Source: CBDFGT01 sp965247225 (GTDB lineage Bacteria > Pseudomonadota > Alphaproteobacteria > Rhizobiales > Rhizobiaceae). From it: DNA of 45,719 bases. Made by a program: the position numbers and the translations under genes. The DNA lies in contig CBDFGT010000005.1 of assembly GCA_965247225.1 (NCBI GenBank), positions 1 through 45,719 on the forward strand, given 5' to 3'. The notes beneath the pieces are model-generated. The model was given only the letters and a program-made list of their open reading frames with translations. It ran no database searches and was not told where the DNA came from. Of this stretch, positions 9,056 to 18,371 are shown one piece after another. Each line of letters begins with the position of its first letter. Position 1 is the first letter of the stretch.

Positions 9056-9131
9056 TGGTGCCGCTTAGGTGACTCGAACACCTGACCCCGTCATTACGAA
9101 TGACGTGCTCTACCGACTGAGCTAAAGCGGC
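9056..9131 (-). tRNA. tRNA-Thr (anticodon CGU)
   Basis: On the minus strand the 7-bp acceptor stem GCCGCTT (9131-9125) pairs with AAGCGGC (9066-9060), followed by A and an encoded CCA (9058-9056). The D arm contains TAGCTCAGTCGGTAGAGCA, the anticodon loop is TTCGTAA between CGTCA and TGACG, giving CGU, and the T arm holds GTTCGAGTC. Length is 76 bases including CCA. Confidence 0.95.
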
Positions 9132-9234
9132 CCTTTCTACAGCGTTTCTGCTCAACGCATGATGTCGTGCTGATACAGTCAATTGCGCAGGGTTTCAAGC
9201 GGTGACTTTAAGCCCCTGTCAAAATTTCCGGCGC

Positions 9235-9256
9235 AAAACGGCCGGGCACATGGCCG
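9235..9256 (-). terminator. Possible terminator after the nitronate monooxygenase gene
   Basis: On the minus strand CGGCC (9256-9252) pairs with GGCCG (9243-9239) around an 8-base loop, followed by TTTT (9238-9235). It lies just after the stop at 9266. The stem is short, so this is tentative. Confidence 0.4.
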
Positions 9257-9265
9257 GACAAGCCC

Positions 9266-10241
9266 TCAGCCGGAGGCCAGCCGTTGCCGTGCTGCCAGAT
9301 ATTCCTGCTCCAGCCTGTCCACCAGGCCTGAAACAGGCTGTATGGACGTGATGGCGCCCACGCCCTGGCCAGCACCCCAGATTTTCTTTCCATGCCTTCG
9401 GGCCGCTTGTCGCCTTGTCAAAAATCCATTTTTCGAGGCGTCTGCCGCAGGCAGGTTGGCAGGGTCCCATGCCCGCAGCCACAACAGACCCTTTCAGGTA
9501 ATTGCCGTGAATACCGGTGAAAAAAATTCGAATACACAATGTCATCTGCACCACTGTCGACAATCATCTGCTTGTAGGCGTCCACGGCACGGGCCTCGTC
9601 TGTAGCAATGAACGGTGTGCCGATATAGGCCATGTCGGCCCCCATGGCCTGGGCTGCCAGTATCGCGCCACCTGTGGCAATCGCGCCGGACAAAAGCAGC
9701 GGCCCGTCAAACCAGGCGCGGATTTCCTGTACCAGTGCGAAAAGGCGACAGGCGTCCCCGCATGCCCCCCGGCCCCGGCTGCAACTGCAATCAGTCCGTC
9801 AGCGCCCTTGCGGATCGCGGAATTGGCATGGCGGTTGTTGATAACGTCATGCAGCACAATGCCACCATAGGAAATGGATGGCAGAATTGACCTCCGGCAC
9901 CGCTCCGAGCGAGGAAATGACAATTGGCACCTTGTATCTCACACACATCATCAGGTTCATGTTCCAGCCGCTTGTTCGACATGTGCACGATCTGGTTCAC
10001 AGCGAAGGGAGCGGCCGGGCGATCCGGGTTTTTTGCTGTTGTAGCTGGCCAGCGTCTCGGTCATCTCGGCCAGCCATTCGTCAAGCTGGGCCTCGGGACG
10101 GGCGTTTCAGTGCCGGAAAAGAGCCGACAATACCTGCCATGCACTGCGCCAGAACCAGCTTTGGATGTGAAATGATAAACAGGGGGGCTGCCACAACGGG
10201 CAGGCGCAATGTGTCCTTTCAAAATAGCCGGAACAGTCCAT
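9266..10241 (-). CDS. Nitronate monooxygenase, several frameshifts
   Basis: FMN-dependent nitronate monooxygenase (2-nitropropane dioxygenase family), which oxidises alkyl nitronates. Conserved pieces follow each other in different frames: TVPAILKG near the start, LPVVAAPLFIISHPKLVLAQ, PFAVNQIVHMSNKRLEHD, GADGLIAVAAGAGGHAGT, LSGAIATGGAILAAQAMGAD, MAYIGTPFIATDEARAVDAY and IQPVSGLVDRLEQEYLAARQ at the C-terminus. GAGGHAG is the family's conserved active-site segment. The start is put at the ATG at 10241-10239, where removing one G gives MTVPAILKG. Many single-base breaks are needed (at least six); the joined length of about 325 residues is normal. An operator-like repeat cluster lies just upstream. 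Confidence 0.8.
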
Positions 10242-10259
10242 CGTGCATCTCCCAAAGCA

Positions 10260-10299
10260 TTGACGTTTTTCGTAAACGTCAATATCGTAAACGTCAATA
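10260..10299 (-). promoter_or_regulatory. Operator-like cluster of TTGACGTTTACG repeats
   Basis: The 14-mer CGTAAACGTCAATA occurs twice in tandem (10271-10284 and 10286-10299, period 15). The first copy also forms a dyad with TTGACGTTT (10260-10268) against AAACGTCAA (10274-10282). On the minus strand this gives two TTGACGTTTACG sites followed by an inverted one, 19 bases upstream of the nitronate monooxygenase start. The half-site resembles operators of MerR-family LiuR-type regulators of branched-chain amino acid and acyl-CoA catabolism; that link is an inference from memory. Confidence 0.5.
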
Positions 10300-10509
10300 A
10301 CAGAGATGCCGCAGGTTAAAAAGATGGATGGATGAAATTTTTGCTGTGATGGAAAGAGCGGACCAGTTTTCTTGGGATGAAAAAGCTGGCAGGGGATGAT
10401 GACTTGCCTATTGCAGCGCAACTGGTTACCCAAAGGTCAGCGGGTTACAGGTTTTGGGACCGGTTCCCGGAGTGCCGGTTGCCGGAGCGCAAAAACGGAG
10501 ACCAAAAAC

Positions 10510-11771
10510 GTGAGCGTATTGGAAACAGCCATCAGAAATGCATTGGAACGGCCAGACCGTTCCGATCCGGATTTGCGCGCCCGCGTCTACCAGTCAGCCC
10601 GGCATGCGCTTGAAAACGGCATGAAAAAGCAGGGCGTTACGGATATTGATATCATCGTGGAGCAGCGCCAGCGTCTGGAAGCGTTGATACAGGCCATCGA
10701 AGCCGAGGAGCGGATAAAGGCAGCAGCGCCGCCCCCTTCGCCTCTGCCAATGGAGCAGCCGGCACCAAGGATTGATGCACCGAAAACCCGGTCCGCAACA
10801 CCGGAGCTTGGGCCGCAACGTCACGAGCCCGAATTTTTTGCGCAACCGCACCGGGTTGAACCGGAGGCTGCAGAAGACGTGTGGTCGGTTGTGCCGGAAC
10901 GTCAGGGGCAGATACCAAAGACCGAAAGCCGGGTTTCCGGAGCGTCCGTCTCACGCATACCACGAACCATCGCTGGATGATCATCCTGTCGAGCCGGTCC
11001 GTGATTGCCGTGCACGAGCATTCGGCTGTTTTTTTTTCAAACCCGAACGGCCCTCCGTTACGGACGGAAAACACCAATTCTGGTGTCAGACAGGCGTGCA
11101 CCGCGTAAACGCCGCAGAAGCTCCTGGTTTGTGCGTATTTTTTGTCCTGAGCCTGCTCGTTGCTTTTTGCAGCCATCGGGTATACCTGGGTACAGGATAT
11201 CGGCCTGTTTCTCACCGATGCCCAGCGTGGACACAAGTGTTGCCAATCCGCAGCCAAAGGTTGAAGGTGGCAATTTTTCCGGAAAATCCGATTGCAACTG
11301 TCGACAGGGAAAAACAGCTTTACGGACGACTGGAAAGAAGTCTTCTCCGGCTCGGCGGCTGGCGATATTGAAACCAGCAGTGCCTCACGGGTTGAGAGTG
11401 CGGCTGTCGGCGGCGGAACTGCGGCGCTGATCACATCGTCAGCCGCCGACAGCACCGGAAATGTTCGTATTCCGGTACCCGCTTCCTTGTTGCAGGTCAT
11501 GTCCGGCAAAGTGTCAACCATAGCTGTCAGCATGTCGACAGAAGGCAGTGCGCCAACCCAGGCTATTGTAGAGTGCGAGTTTGATACCTTGGGCAGTTGC
11601 GAGCGCCACCGCTTCAATATCGTCTCCGGGCGGGCCGATTATCTGTTCAAGGTCAGCTTCTCCGGCACGCTGGCACCCGGCAGCAATGGCTATCTGGTCA
11701 TCAACAGCGATATTTCAGGCAAAGGCCTGCCGGTATACCTGCACTCTGTACGGATATTGCCGGGTGAATAA
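10510..11771 (+). CDS. Membrane-anchored protein with C-terminal periplasmic domain, frameshifted
   Basis: The GTG at 10510 (VSVLETAIRNALERP) is preceded by GGAG (10497-10500). The N-terminal 90 residues form a helical, charged cytoplasmic region (RARVYQSARHALENGMKKQG, EQRQRLEALIQAIEAEER), then a Pro-rich linker. A membrane helix (FVRIFC...LSLLVAF) is encoded around 11130-11170 in other frames, and the C-terminal periplasmic domain reads on in the frame of 11292-11771 (DDWKEVFSGSAAGDIETSSA to VYLHSVRILPGE). I recognise the general pattern of a conserved Rhizobiales transmembrane protein of unknown function. Frame changes are needed near 10975 and at several points up to 11300. Corrected length would be about 420 residues. 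Confidence 0.6.
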
Positions 11772-11862
11772 TCATCCTGCGCCAGCTTTGCCTGCCGCCT
11801 GCCGCATGTCGCGCAAAACTGTGCAACGGTTTTGCGAAAAACGGCATGCATAAACAAGAGAT

Positions 11863-11903
11863 AAAGCGCATCGCCTGAATCCGGATCAACGCGATTGCGC
11901 TTT
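11863..11903. terminator. Shared terminator between convergent genes
   Basis: AAAGCGCATCGC (11863-11874) pairs with GCGATTGCGCTTT (11891-11903) with one bulged base. It lies between the membrane protein gene (+) and ppk2 (-) and runs into the ppk2 stop codon. A second hairpin, CGCAAAAC/GTTTTGCG (11812-11819/11829-11836), precedes it but has no T run on the + strand. Confidence 0.5.
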
Positions 11904-12757
11904 AATTCAGAAAATTTGGTCCAGCGCCAATGATCTTGTCATCAATCTCTCCAATGACATCCTTGTCCTTGCCTGTATAATCCAGAGACTTGAGGATATG
12001 CCGGATCAGGTTGATCCGTCCGCGCCGCTTGTCATTGAAATGCACGACCATCCACGGGGCATCGTCCGTATGGGTTTTCCTTCAGCATTTTTCGTGCGCT
12101 TTTCTGTATAATCATCCCATTTGTTGATAGCCGCAATATCCATGGGCGAGAGCTTCCACACACGTAACGGATCATGTCGGCGGTCATGAAACCTCTTGAG
12201 CTGCATTTCCCGGCCGATATTCAGCCAGAATTTGAAAAAAACAGATCCCGTCATCGACGATCATGCGCTCAAATCGCGGAACTTGTTTGAGAAAATGCTC
12301 ATACTGTTCAGGGGTACAGAAATCCCATAACCGGCTCCACACCGGCGCGGTTATACCAGGAGCGGTCGAACAGCACGAATTCGCCGGATGTCGGGAAGTT
12401 TTCAACATAGCGCTGGAAATACCATTGCCCGGCCTCCGTTTTCCGTTGGCTTCGTCAGGGCCACAATACGCGATGTGCGAGGATTCATATAGGCATTGAT
12501 GGCTGAAATGGACCCGCCCTTGCCTGCAGCGTCGCGACCTTCAAAAATGGTAATGACCCGTTTTCCTGGTGGCCTGCAGCCAGAATTGCACTTTGACCAG
12601 CTCTATTTGCAGCTTTTCAAGTGTCCTGAGATATTCTTCCTCATCCATTTTCTTTTTATACGGGTAATGTCCCCGATGCCAGTGCTGCATCATCAATCCA
12701 CTTCGGCAGAACCGGATTGTCCACATCGAAGAACTGCTCTTTGCCGTCAATGGTCAT
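11902..12757 (-). CDS. ppk2: Polyphosphate kinase 2, several frameshifts
   Basis: PPK2 transfers phosphate between polyphosphate and nucleotides. Starting at the ATG at 12757 (MTIDGKEQFFDVDNP), the family motifs appear in order over three frames: YLRTLEKLQIELVKVQFWL, Walker A region IFEGRDAAGKGGS (around 12515-12560), YVENFPTSGEFVLFDRSWY, FCTPEQYEHFLKQVPRFERM, FFKFWLNIGREMQLKRFHDR, WKLSPMDIAAINKWDDYT, MVVHFNDKRRGRINLIRHIL and the C-terminus IIGAGPNFLN. Joined length is about 285 residues, as in single-domain class I PPK2. At least four single-base breaks are present. Placement next to the phosphate regulon fits a role in phosphate storage; no shared promoter is visible. Confidence 0.83.
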
Positions 12758-12948
12758 TCCTGCTGTCCGGTTTTGCTGTTTCTGCTGGCATTTTTTCCTC
12801 GCTCAGGTTTGCATCCCTCACCATATTACGCATATTTGTGTGTTTGAATAGCGGCATGACGCTGGTCGCTTTGTACAATGCAGGGGGAAATCTGTCATAA
12901 AAGCAGTGTAGGTGTCATACTTTGTCGATCGTTTCGGAGTCCTGAGTC

Positions 12949-14196
12949 GTGGAAAAAGCCAACACAGTCTGGAAAAGCTGGCCCCGCAGGTTGCAGCGGG
13001 ATATTCCTGTTGCGATTGCGCTGTCGCTTCTGGCCGTGCTTGCAGTCTTGTCCGGGCTTGATACTGTCACGGTTCTCATGGTGTGGGGCCTTGCCATTTA
13101 TTTTGTCATTTCGAGAAAGCCTCCGGTTGAAATCAAGGAACCATCTATGGAGATAGATGTGATTCCGGACCGAAGGATAGATGAAATGGGCGCGGTCATG
13201 GCCGCACTGGATATGCCGGCCTATCTTCTGAACTCCGATGGCATTGTCATTTCCCAGAATCCTGCAGCCGTCCAGGCGTTTACCCGCATCCCCGACGGGG
13301 CCCACCTTTCCGCCCGGCTGCGGTCTCCGGGGCTGCTCGATATGGTGCGTGAAACATTGGTAACAGGTCAGCCGAGCCAGATTGAACATTCGGAACGGGT
13401 GCCCTCGGAGCATATCTATCAGGTACGTATTGCCCCCGTTATTGTGCCCCAATCCGGCGTGTCGTCCGAAAATGTTTATCTCCTGTCGTTCCGTGATATT
13501 TCCGAAACCCGCCGCATAGACCGCATGCGGTCTGATTTTGTTGCCAATGCAAGCCATGAGTTGCGCACCCCGCTTGCCTCCATGCGCGGATTCATCGAAA
13601 CCCTGCAAGGCCCGGCCCGCAATGATCCCAAGGTACATGAGCGGTTTCTGGGCATCATGCTCGATCAGGTCACGCGCATGAGCCGTCTGGTAGACGATCT
13701 CCTGTCGCTGTCGCGTCTCGAACTCAAGGCCCGCATTGCACCGGAAGAAAAGGTCGAGCTTAATGTGCTTCTGGGCAGTGTGCAGGATTCCCTGGGCCCT
13801 CTGGCAAAAGATCTGGCGGTTGATATCCGGCTCCATCTTCCGGAGCATCCGGTTGTTGTTGTCGGTGATCGTGACGAGTTGATAGAGGTCTTTGAAAACC
13901 TGATTGAGAATGCCTGCAAATACGGTCAGGAAGGCAAAAAGGTAGATGTGCGTCTCACCAGCGATCCCGGCAAGCCGGTTGAAGTCGCCGTCACAGATTT
14001 CGGGCCGGGAATTCAGGAAGAACATCTTCCCCGCCTCACCGAGCGTTTTTACAGGGCCAATGTCGAGGCCAGCCGGTCCAAAAAAGGCACAGGTCTGGGC
14101 CTTGCCATCGTCAAGCACATTCTTACGCGCCATCGTGCGCGTCTGCTTGTGGTCTCCGAAATCGGCAAGGGCACAACATTCACGGTGCGTTTTTGA
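12949..14196 (+). CDS. phoR: Phosphate regulon sensor histidine kinase PhoR
   Basis: Membrane histidine kinase that phosphorylates PhoB when phosphate is scarce. A GTG start at 12949 gives 415 residues. Residues 20-52 form two short membrane spans (IAVALSLLAVLAVLSGLDTVTVLMVWGLAIYFVI is the region), followed by a PAS-like domain (about 75-175), the H box NASHELRTPLASMRGF with the phospho-accepting His near residue 203, and an ATPase domain with NLIENACKYG, DFGPGIQEEHLPRL and GTGLGLAIVKHIL. It is the first gene of a phoR-pst-phoUB cluster with the order usual in Rhizobiales. The lack of a large periplasmic loop fits signalling through PstSCAB-PhoU. This is the first undamaged long gene after the frameshifted region. 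Confidence 0.93.
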   Translation: MEKANTVWKSWPRRLQRDIPVAIALSLLAVLAVLSGLDTVTVLMVWGLAIYFVISRKPPVEIKEPSMEIDVIPDRRIDEMGAVMAALDMPAYLLNSDGIVISQNPAAVQAFTRIPDGAHLSARLRSPGLLDMVRETLVTGQPSQIEHSERVPSEHIYQVRIAPVIVPQSGVSSENVYLLSFRDISETRRIDRMRSDFVANASHELRTPLASMRGFIETLQGPARNDPKVHERFLGIMLDQVTRMSRLVDDLLSLSRLELKARIAPEEKVELNVLLGSVQDSLGPLAKDLAVDIRLHLPEHPVVVVGDRDELIEVFENLIENACKYGQEGKKVDVRLTSDPGKPVEVAVTDFGPGIQEEHLPRLTERFYRANVEASRSKKGTGLGLAIVKHILTRHRARLLVVSEIGKGTTFTVRF

Positions 14197-14256
14197 CACA
14201 TAAGTCCATTTTGCAAGATTCAAAAAATAAAAATAATTAAAAATCAATAAGATAAA

Positions 14257-14311
14257 CTGTCATAATTGTTTCATCAAACTGCCATAAAAGCTGCAGTCAT
14301 CGGCAGATAAT
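14257..14311 (+). promoter_or_regulatory. PHO box and promoter of pstS
   Basis: Three PhoB half-sites stand exactly 11 bases apart: CTGTCAT (14257-14263), GTTTCAT (14268-14274) and CTGCCAT (14279-14285), with AT-rich spacers AATT, CAAA and AAAA. A weaker fourth repeat lies at 14290-14300. GATAAT (14306-14311) is a likely -10 element and no good -35 is present, as is usual for PhoB-activated promoters. The pstS start is 89 bases further on. phoR precedes the box, so phoR is probably transcribed separately at low level. Confidence 0.85.
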
Positions 14312-14399
14312 AGTGACAAGCCGATCAACGGTAGATGTGATTGTCAAAAGCGGCAATCCAGATCAATTGCCTTAAATGGCCCATCTCGGGAGAATTCTG

Positions 14400-15434
14400 A
14401 TGAAAGCTCTAAAAATTTCCGCAGCCCTTCTGCTGGCAACTGTTGCCTTTGCAGGTGTTGCTTCCGCTCGTGACCAGATCCAGGTTGCAGGTTCCTCCAC
14501 TGTTCTTCCTTTCGCAAAGATCATTGCCGAATCCTTTGCTGAAACCTATCCTGACTTCAAGGCTCCGGTTATTGAATCCGGCGGCTCCGGTGCCGGCCTG
14601 AAAGAATTCTGCAAGGGCGTTGGCGAAGATTCCATCGACATCGCCAATTCTTCCCGCCAGATCAAGGATTCCGAACTGGAAACCTGCAAGGCAAATGGCG
14701 TAACTGACATTGAAGAAGTCAAGTTTGGCTACGACGGTATCGTATTTGCCGTTGACAAGTCTTTCGGCAATCTTGCCCTGACACCAAAGGATGTGTACCT
14801 GGCAATTGCTGCTGAAATCGTTGTGGATGGCAAACTTGTGGCCAACCCGAACAAGAAATGGAACCAGGTTAACCCTGCATTCCCGGATGTTGATATTGCC
14901 ATGTTCATTCCTGGTGAAAAGCACGGCACACGCGAAGTGTTTGAAACAAAGGTTCTGGACATAGGCTGCGCAGAAGCTGGTGCAAAGGACGCGATCAAGG
15001 GCCTGATCACGGACGAAAAAGAAGCGGCCGCCAAGTGCATTGCCGTTCGCAAGGATGGTGTGGCGACAGATATCGACGGTGACTACACAGAAACACTGTC
15101 CCGTATTGATGCCAACAAGACAGCTATCGGCGTGTTCGGTCTGTCCTTCTACGAAAACAACGCTGACAAGCTCAATGTTGCCACTGTAAACGGTATTGTT
15201 CCGACGACTGAAACTGTTGCAAAGGGTGAATATCCGGTTTCACGCCCGCTGTTCTTCTATGTGAAGAAGGCGCACCTGGGTGTTATTCCCGGTCTGAAGG
15301 AATATGTGGAGTTCTTCGTTTCTGACGCACAGGTCGGCCCGGATTCAGCTGCAGTTGAATTCGGTCTTATCCCTGCACCGGCAGACGAGCTGAAGGCTAC
15401 CCAGGAATCTGTTGCGGCTGCCAAGGGCATGTAA
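14400..15434 (+). CDS. pstS: Phosphate ABC transporter substrate-binding protein PstS
   Basis: Periplasmic phosphate-binding protein. The ATG at 14400 is preferred over 14376 because GGGAGA stands just upstream and a clean signal peptide follows (MKALKISAALLLATVAFAG, cleavage after ASA near residue 23). The binding motifs are VAGSSTVLPF and ESGGSGAGLKEFCKG, as in the long alphaproteobacterial PstS type, and IANSSRQIKDSE. Total 344 residues. It is the first gene after the PHO box and is followed by a strong hairpin, a common way to make much more binding protein than permease. Confidence 0.95.
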   Translation: MKALKISAALLLATVAFAGVASARDQIQVAGSSTVLPFAKIIAESFAETYPDFKAPVIESGGSGAGLKEFCKGVGEDSIDIANSSRQIKDSELETCKANGVTDIEEVKFGYDGIVFAVDKSFGNLALTPKDVYLAIAAEIVVDGKLVANPNKKWNQVNPAFPDVDIAMFIPGEKHGTREVFETKVLDIGCAEAGAKDAIKGLITDEKEAAAKCIAVRKDGVATDIDGDYTETLSRIDANKTAIGVFGLSFYENNADKLNVATVNGIVPTTETVAKGEYPVSRPLFFYVKKAHLGVIPGLKEYVEFFVSDAQVGPDSAAVEFGLIPAPADELKATQESVAAAKGM

Positions 15435-15462
15435 TTCAGAAAGCCCGGCTTTCGCATGAAAT

Positions 15463-15493
15463 ATCGGCGCGTAAGCATGTTTTACGCGCCGAT
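15463..15493 (+). promoter_or_regulatory. Intercistronic hairpin between pstS and pstC
   Basis: A 12-bp perfect stem ATCGGCGCGTAA (15463-15474) pairs with TTACGCGCCGAT (15482-15493) around a 7-base loop. No T run follows, so it should protect the pstS mRNA 3' end or cause partial termination rather than full termination. Confidence 0.7.
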
Positions 15494-15558
15494 CCCTTGA
15501 AAGGGCAGCCTCATGGGCTGAGTAAACATTCCCCGGCCAGTTTTCAAATGGAACCGTC

Positions 15559-17046
15559 ATGAGTAATTTGATCATATTTCTGGTGGTTGTCGCCATCGGG
15601 CTTGCAGCATTTTTTCTCGCGCGCGGCAAGGCACTGAAAATCGCAAGGGGCAATCTTTCCGCTCTTCATTCCCTGCCAGGCTATCACGGTTCCTATGCAG
15701 CCATTCTGGCAATGCTTCCGGCCTTTATTGTCATGGCTGTCTGGCTCAGTGCCAGCCCGGTATTGATTGAACACAGTGTTCGCGGCCAGTTTCCGCCTGA
15801 AGTGGCGTCAGGTTCGATCGCCCAGCAGGATCTGTCTTATGGCATGGTAAAATCCATTGCAGAAGGGCTGGATTTGATACCTGCGGAAGATGTGGTCGCC
15901 ATCAGGGCGGGCACCAGGGATCTGCGGGAAACCATGGCTGCCTATGGTGTTCCGCTGGGGAGTGAGGGATCTGCAACCTATCTTCTCGATGCGGCACAAA
16001 TCCTCAAATCTGAAAACAGTGCAAGCCAGCTCATGATGACTGTTCTTGTCATTGCTCTTGCGCTGGCTGGCGCAGCCTATGCGCTGTCTCGCATAGCAAT
16101 CCTGTTTCGTGCCCGTAATCAGGTTGAAAAGGTTATGCTGGTTGGTCTCATCCTGTCTTCGACCATCGCCATTCTTACCACGTTCGGTATCGTCGCATCG
16201 ATGTTGTCTGAGGCCATCCGCTTTTTCCAGGAGGTGCCGGCATCCAACTTTTTCTTCGGAACAGTCTGGGATCCGCGTTTCGCTGCAGCCGGTGATACAT
16301 CATCGGGTGGCCAGTTTGGTCTGATCCCGCTTTTGGCCGGCACGATCTATATTGCTTTTGTTGCAATGCTGTTTGCGGTTCCGGTCGGTCTGTACTCCGC
16401 CATTTACATGGCAGAATATGCAGGTCCGAAATTGCGCTCGACGGTAAAGCCGCTTCTGGAAATTCTGGCTGGTATTCCAACCATCGTTTATGGCTTCTTT
16501 GCCCTGGTAACCGTTGGTCCGTTCCTGCGCGATTTCTCCACCCAGCTCTGGGGGTCTCTCACAGGTGATTTCACCAGCGTCATTCAGGCGCAGAGTGTCC
16601 TGACGGCCGGTCTGGTCATGAGTATTCGTCTGATCCCGTTCGTATCGTCGCTTTCGGATGATATTATCACAGCCGTGCCGCGTTCGCTGCGCGATGGGTC
16701 GCTGGGTCTGGGAGCAACACGCTCGGAAACGATCAAGCGGGTTATCCTTCCCGCAGCGCTTCCTGGAATCGTCGGAGCCTTGCTGCTGACAGCGTCACGG
16801 GCCATCGGCGAAACCATGATCGTCGTCATGGCCGCCGGTGTGGCTGCCAACATGCAGTTGAGCCCGTTCGAGCCGATGACCACTGTTACGGTCAAGATCG
16901 TCAATCAGCTGACAGGTGACCTTGAGTTCAACTCACCGCAAACGCTGGTCGCCTTTGCGCTGGGCATCACCCTGTTTTTCATTACCCTGGGCTTGAATGT
17001 TTATGCCCTTTACATTGTCCGCAAGTACCGGGAGCAATACGAATGA
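15559..17046 (+). CDS. pstC: Phosphate ABC transporter permease PstC
   Basis: Inner-membrane permease subunit of the Pst system, 495 residues. This is the long alphaproteobacterial form with an extra N-terminal part: a first span at residues 3-20, a second at 48-70, then a periplasmic region of about 90 residues before the core permease. The core begins near residue 200 (LVGLILSSTIAILTTFGIV) and carries the coupling-loop EAA-type region RSLRDGSLGLGATRSETIKRVILPAALPG, cut here for space at SLGLGATRSETIKRVILPA. The last codon overlaps the pstA start (ATGA), so translation is probably coupled. Confidence 0.93.
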   Translation: MSNLIIFLVVVAIGLAAFFLARGKALKIARGNLSALHSLPGYHGSYAAILAMLPAFIVMAVWLSASPVLIEHSVRGQFPPEVASGSIAQQDLSYGMVKSIAEGLDLIPAEDVVAIRAGTRDLRETMAAYGVPLGSEGSATYLLDAAQILKSENSASQLMMTVLVIALALAGAAYALSRIAILFRARNQVEKVMLVGLILSSTIAILTTFGIVASMLSEAIRFFQEVPASNFFFGTVWDPRFAAAGDTSSGGQFGLIPLLAGTIYIAFVAMLFAVPVGLYSAIYMAEYAGPKLRSTVKPLLEILAGIPTIVYGFFALVTVGPFLRDFSTQLWGSLTGDFTSVIQAQSVLTAGLVMSIRLIPFVSSLSDDIITAVPRSLRDGSLGLGATRSETIKRVILPAALPGIVGALLLTASRAIGETMIVVMAAGVAANMQLSPFEPMTTVTVKIVNQLTGDLEFNSPQTLVAFALGITLFFITLGLNVYALYIVRKYREQYE

Positions 17047-18359
17047 GCGAGATCACATCCCCGACCTTCGCCGGTGCAGTGGCACAGCCAAAGCGCGATA
17101 TCGGCATCAAGCGCCGTTATGCAGCAGAAAAGCGGTTCCGCGCCTATGGCATGATCGCGATTTCACTGGGTCTGGCATTCCTTGCCCTGTTGATGTTCAG
17201 CATTTTCTCAAAAGGCTATACGGCGTTCTGGCAAACAACCATCACCATTCCGGTAGAGCTTTCGGAAAAGATCATTGATCCGTCCGGCAAGCGGGCGACA
17301 GATCCAAAAATTCTGATGCTGGCCAATTATCCGGTGCTGGTGCGCGATGCACTGGCAAAACACCTTGGCGTTGACCTCAACGACAGGGTTGCCTTGAGAG
17401 ACGTCAAGGAACTGGTCTCCGATGATGTCAAGATCCAGTTGCGTGATATGATCGTTGCCGATCCGTCGCTGGTCGGCAAGACAGTAACAATCGATTTCCT
17501 GGCATCGGCCAACATGGACTCGGTTTACAAGGGCCAGGTTGACCTGGGTGTTGATGAGTCAGACCGCAAGATCTCTGACCGTCAGGTCGGGTGGATGAAC
17601 CAGCTGAAGGCTGACGGGACGATGCATCTTGCCTTCAATTACGGACTGTTTACGTCCGGTGCTTCCAGTCGCGCCGAGGCTGCAGGTGTAGGTGCCGCCG
17701 CTGTTGGTTCTCTGTACATGATGCTGACGGTTCTGGCCCTTGCACTGCCGATCGGTGTTGCTGCATCGATTTATCTGGAAGAGTTTGCGCCCAAAAATCG
17801 CTGGACCGATCTGGTTGAGGTCAATATCAACAATCTCGCGGCCGTTCCGTCGATTGTCTATGGTCTGCTGGGCCTGTCGATCTTCATCAATTTCATGGGC
17901 TTGCCCCGGTCGGCATCGATTGTTGGCGGCCTGGTTCTGGCATTGATGACCCTGCCGACGATTATCATCGCAACACGTTCTGCCCTGAAGGCCGTTCCGC
18001 CATCCATCCGGTCTGCGGCGCTTGGCGTCGGAGCTTCCAAAATGCAGATGGTGTTTCACCATGTCCTGCCCCTTGCAGCCCCTGGTATTCTGACAGGAAC
18101 GATCATCGGCCTTGCCAATGCCCTGGGAGAATCTGCGCCGCTTCTGCTCATCGGTATGGTGGCTTTCGTTGTGGATGTTCCCTCAACCCCGCTTGATCCT
18201 GCAACAGCCCTGCCTGTGCAGATTTACATGTGGGCAAATGAAGCTGAACGTGCCTTTGTGGAAAGAACCTCTGGCGCCATTATCATCCTGCTGGTTTTCC
18301 TTGTCTTGATGAATAGCGCTGCAATAGTCTTGCGTCGTCGCTTCGAGCGCCGCTGGTAG
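17043..18359 (+). CDS. pstA: Phosphate ABC transporter permease PstA
   Basis: Second permease subunit, 438 residues, starting on the ATGA that ends pstC. It too is the long form: a basic N-terminus, one span at about residues 38-60, a large periplasmic insert (about 65-205, with EKIIDPSGKRATDPKILMLA), then the core of six spans. The coupling segment is SIRSAALGVGASKMQMVFHH, followed by VLPLAAPGILTG. It forms a heterodimer with PstC that PstB energises. The family assignment is clear from the core; the function of the insert is not known to me. Confidence 0.93.
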   Translation: MSEITSPTFAGAVAQPKRDIGIKRRYAAEKRFRAYGMIAISLGLAFLALLMFSIFSKGYTAFWQTTITIPVELSEKIIDPSGKRATDPKILMLANYPVLVRDALAKHLGVDLNDRVALRDVKELVSDDVKIQLRDMIVADPSLVGKTVTIDFLASANMDSVYKGQVDLGVDESDRKISDRQVGWMNQLKADGTMHLAFNYGLFTSGASSRAEAAGVGAAAVGSLYMMLTVLALALPIGVAASIYLEEFAPKNRWTDLVEVNINNLAAVPSIVYGLLGLSIFINFMGLPRSASIVGGLVLALMTLPTIIIATRSALKAVPPSIRSAALGVGASKMQMVFHHVLPLAAPGILTGTIIGLANALGESAPLLLIGMVAFVVDVPSTPLDPATALPVQIYMWANEAERAFVERTSGAIIILLVFLVLMNSAAIVLRRRFERRW

Positions 18360-18371
18360 AAGGAGCGAACA

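Noticed and set aside
12892..12918. PHO box before phoR
   Set aside because: CTGTCAT (12892) and GTGTCAT (12912) are 20 bases apart, not 11 or 22, and there is no half-site between them.
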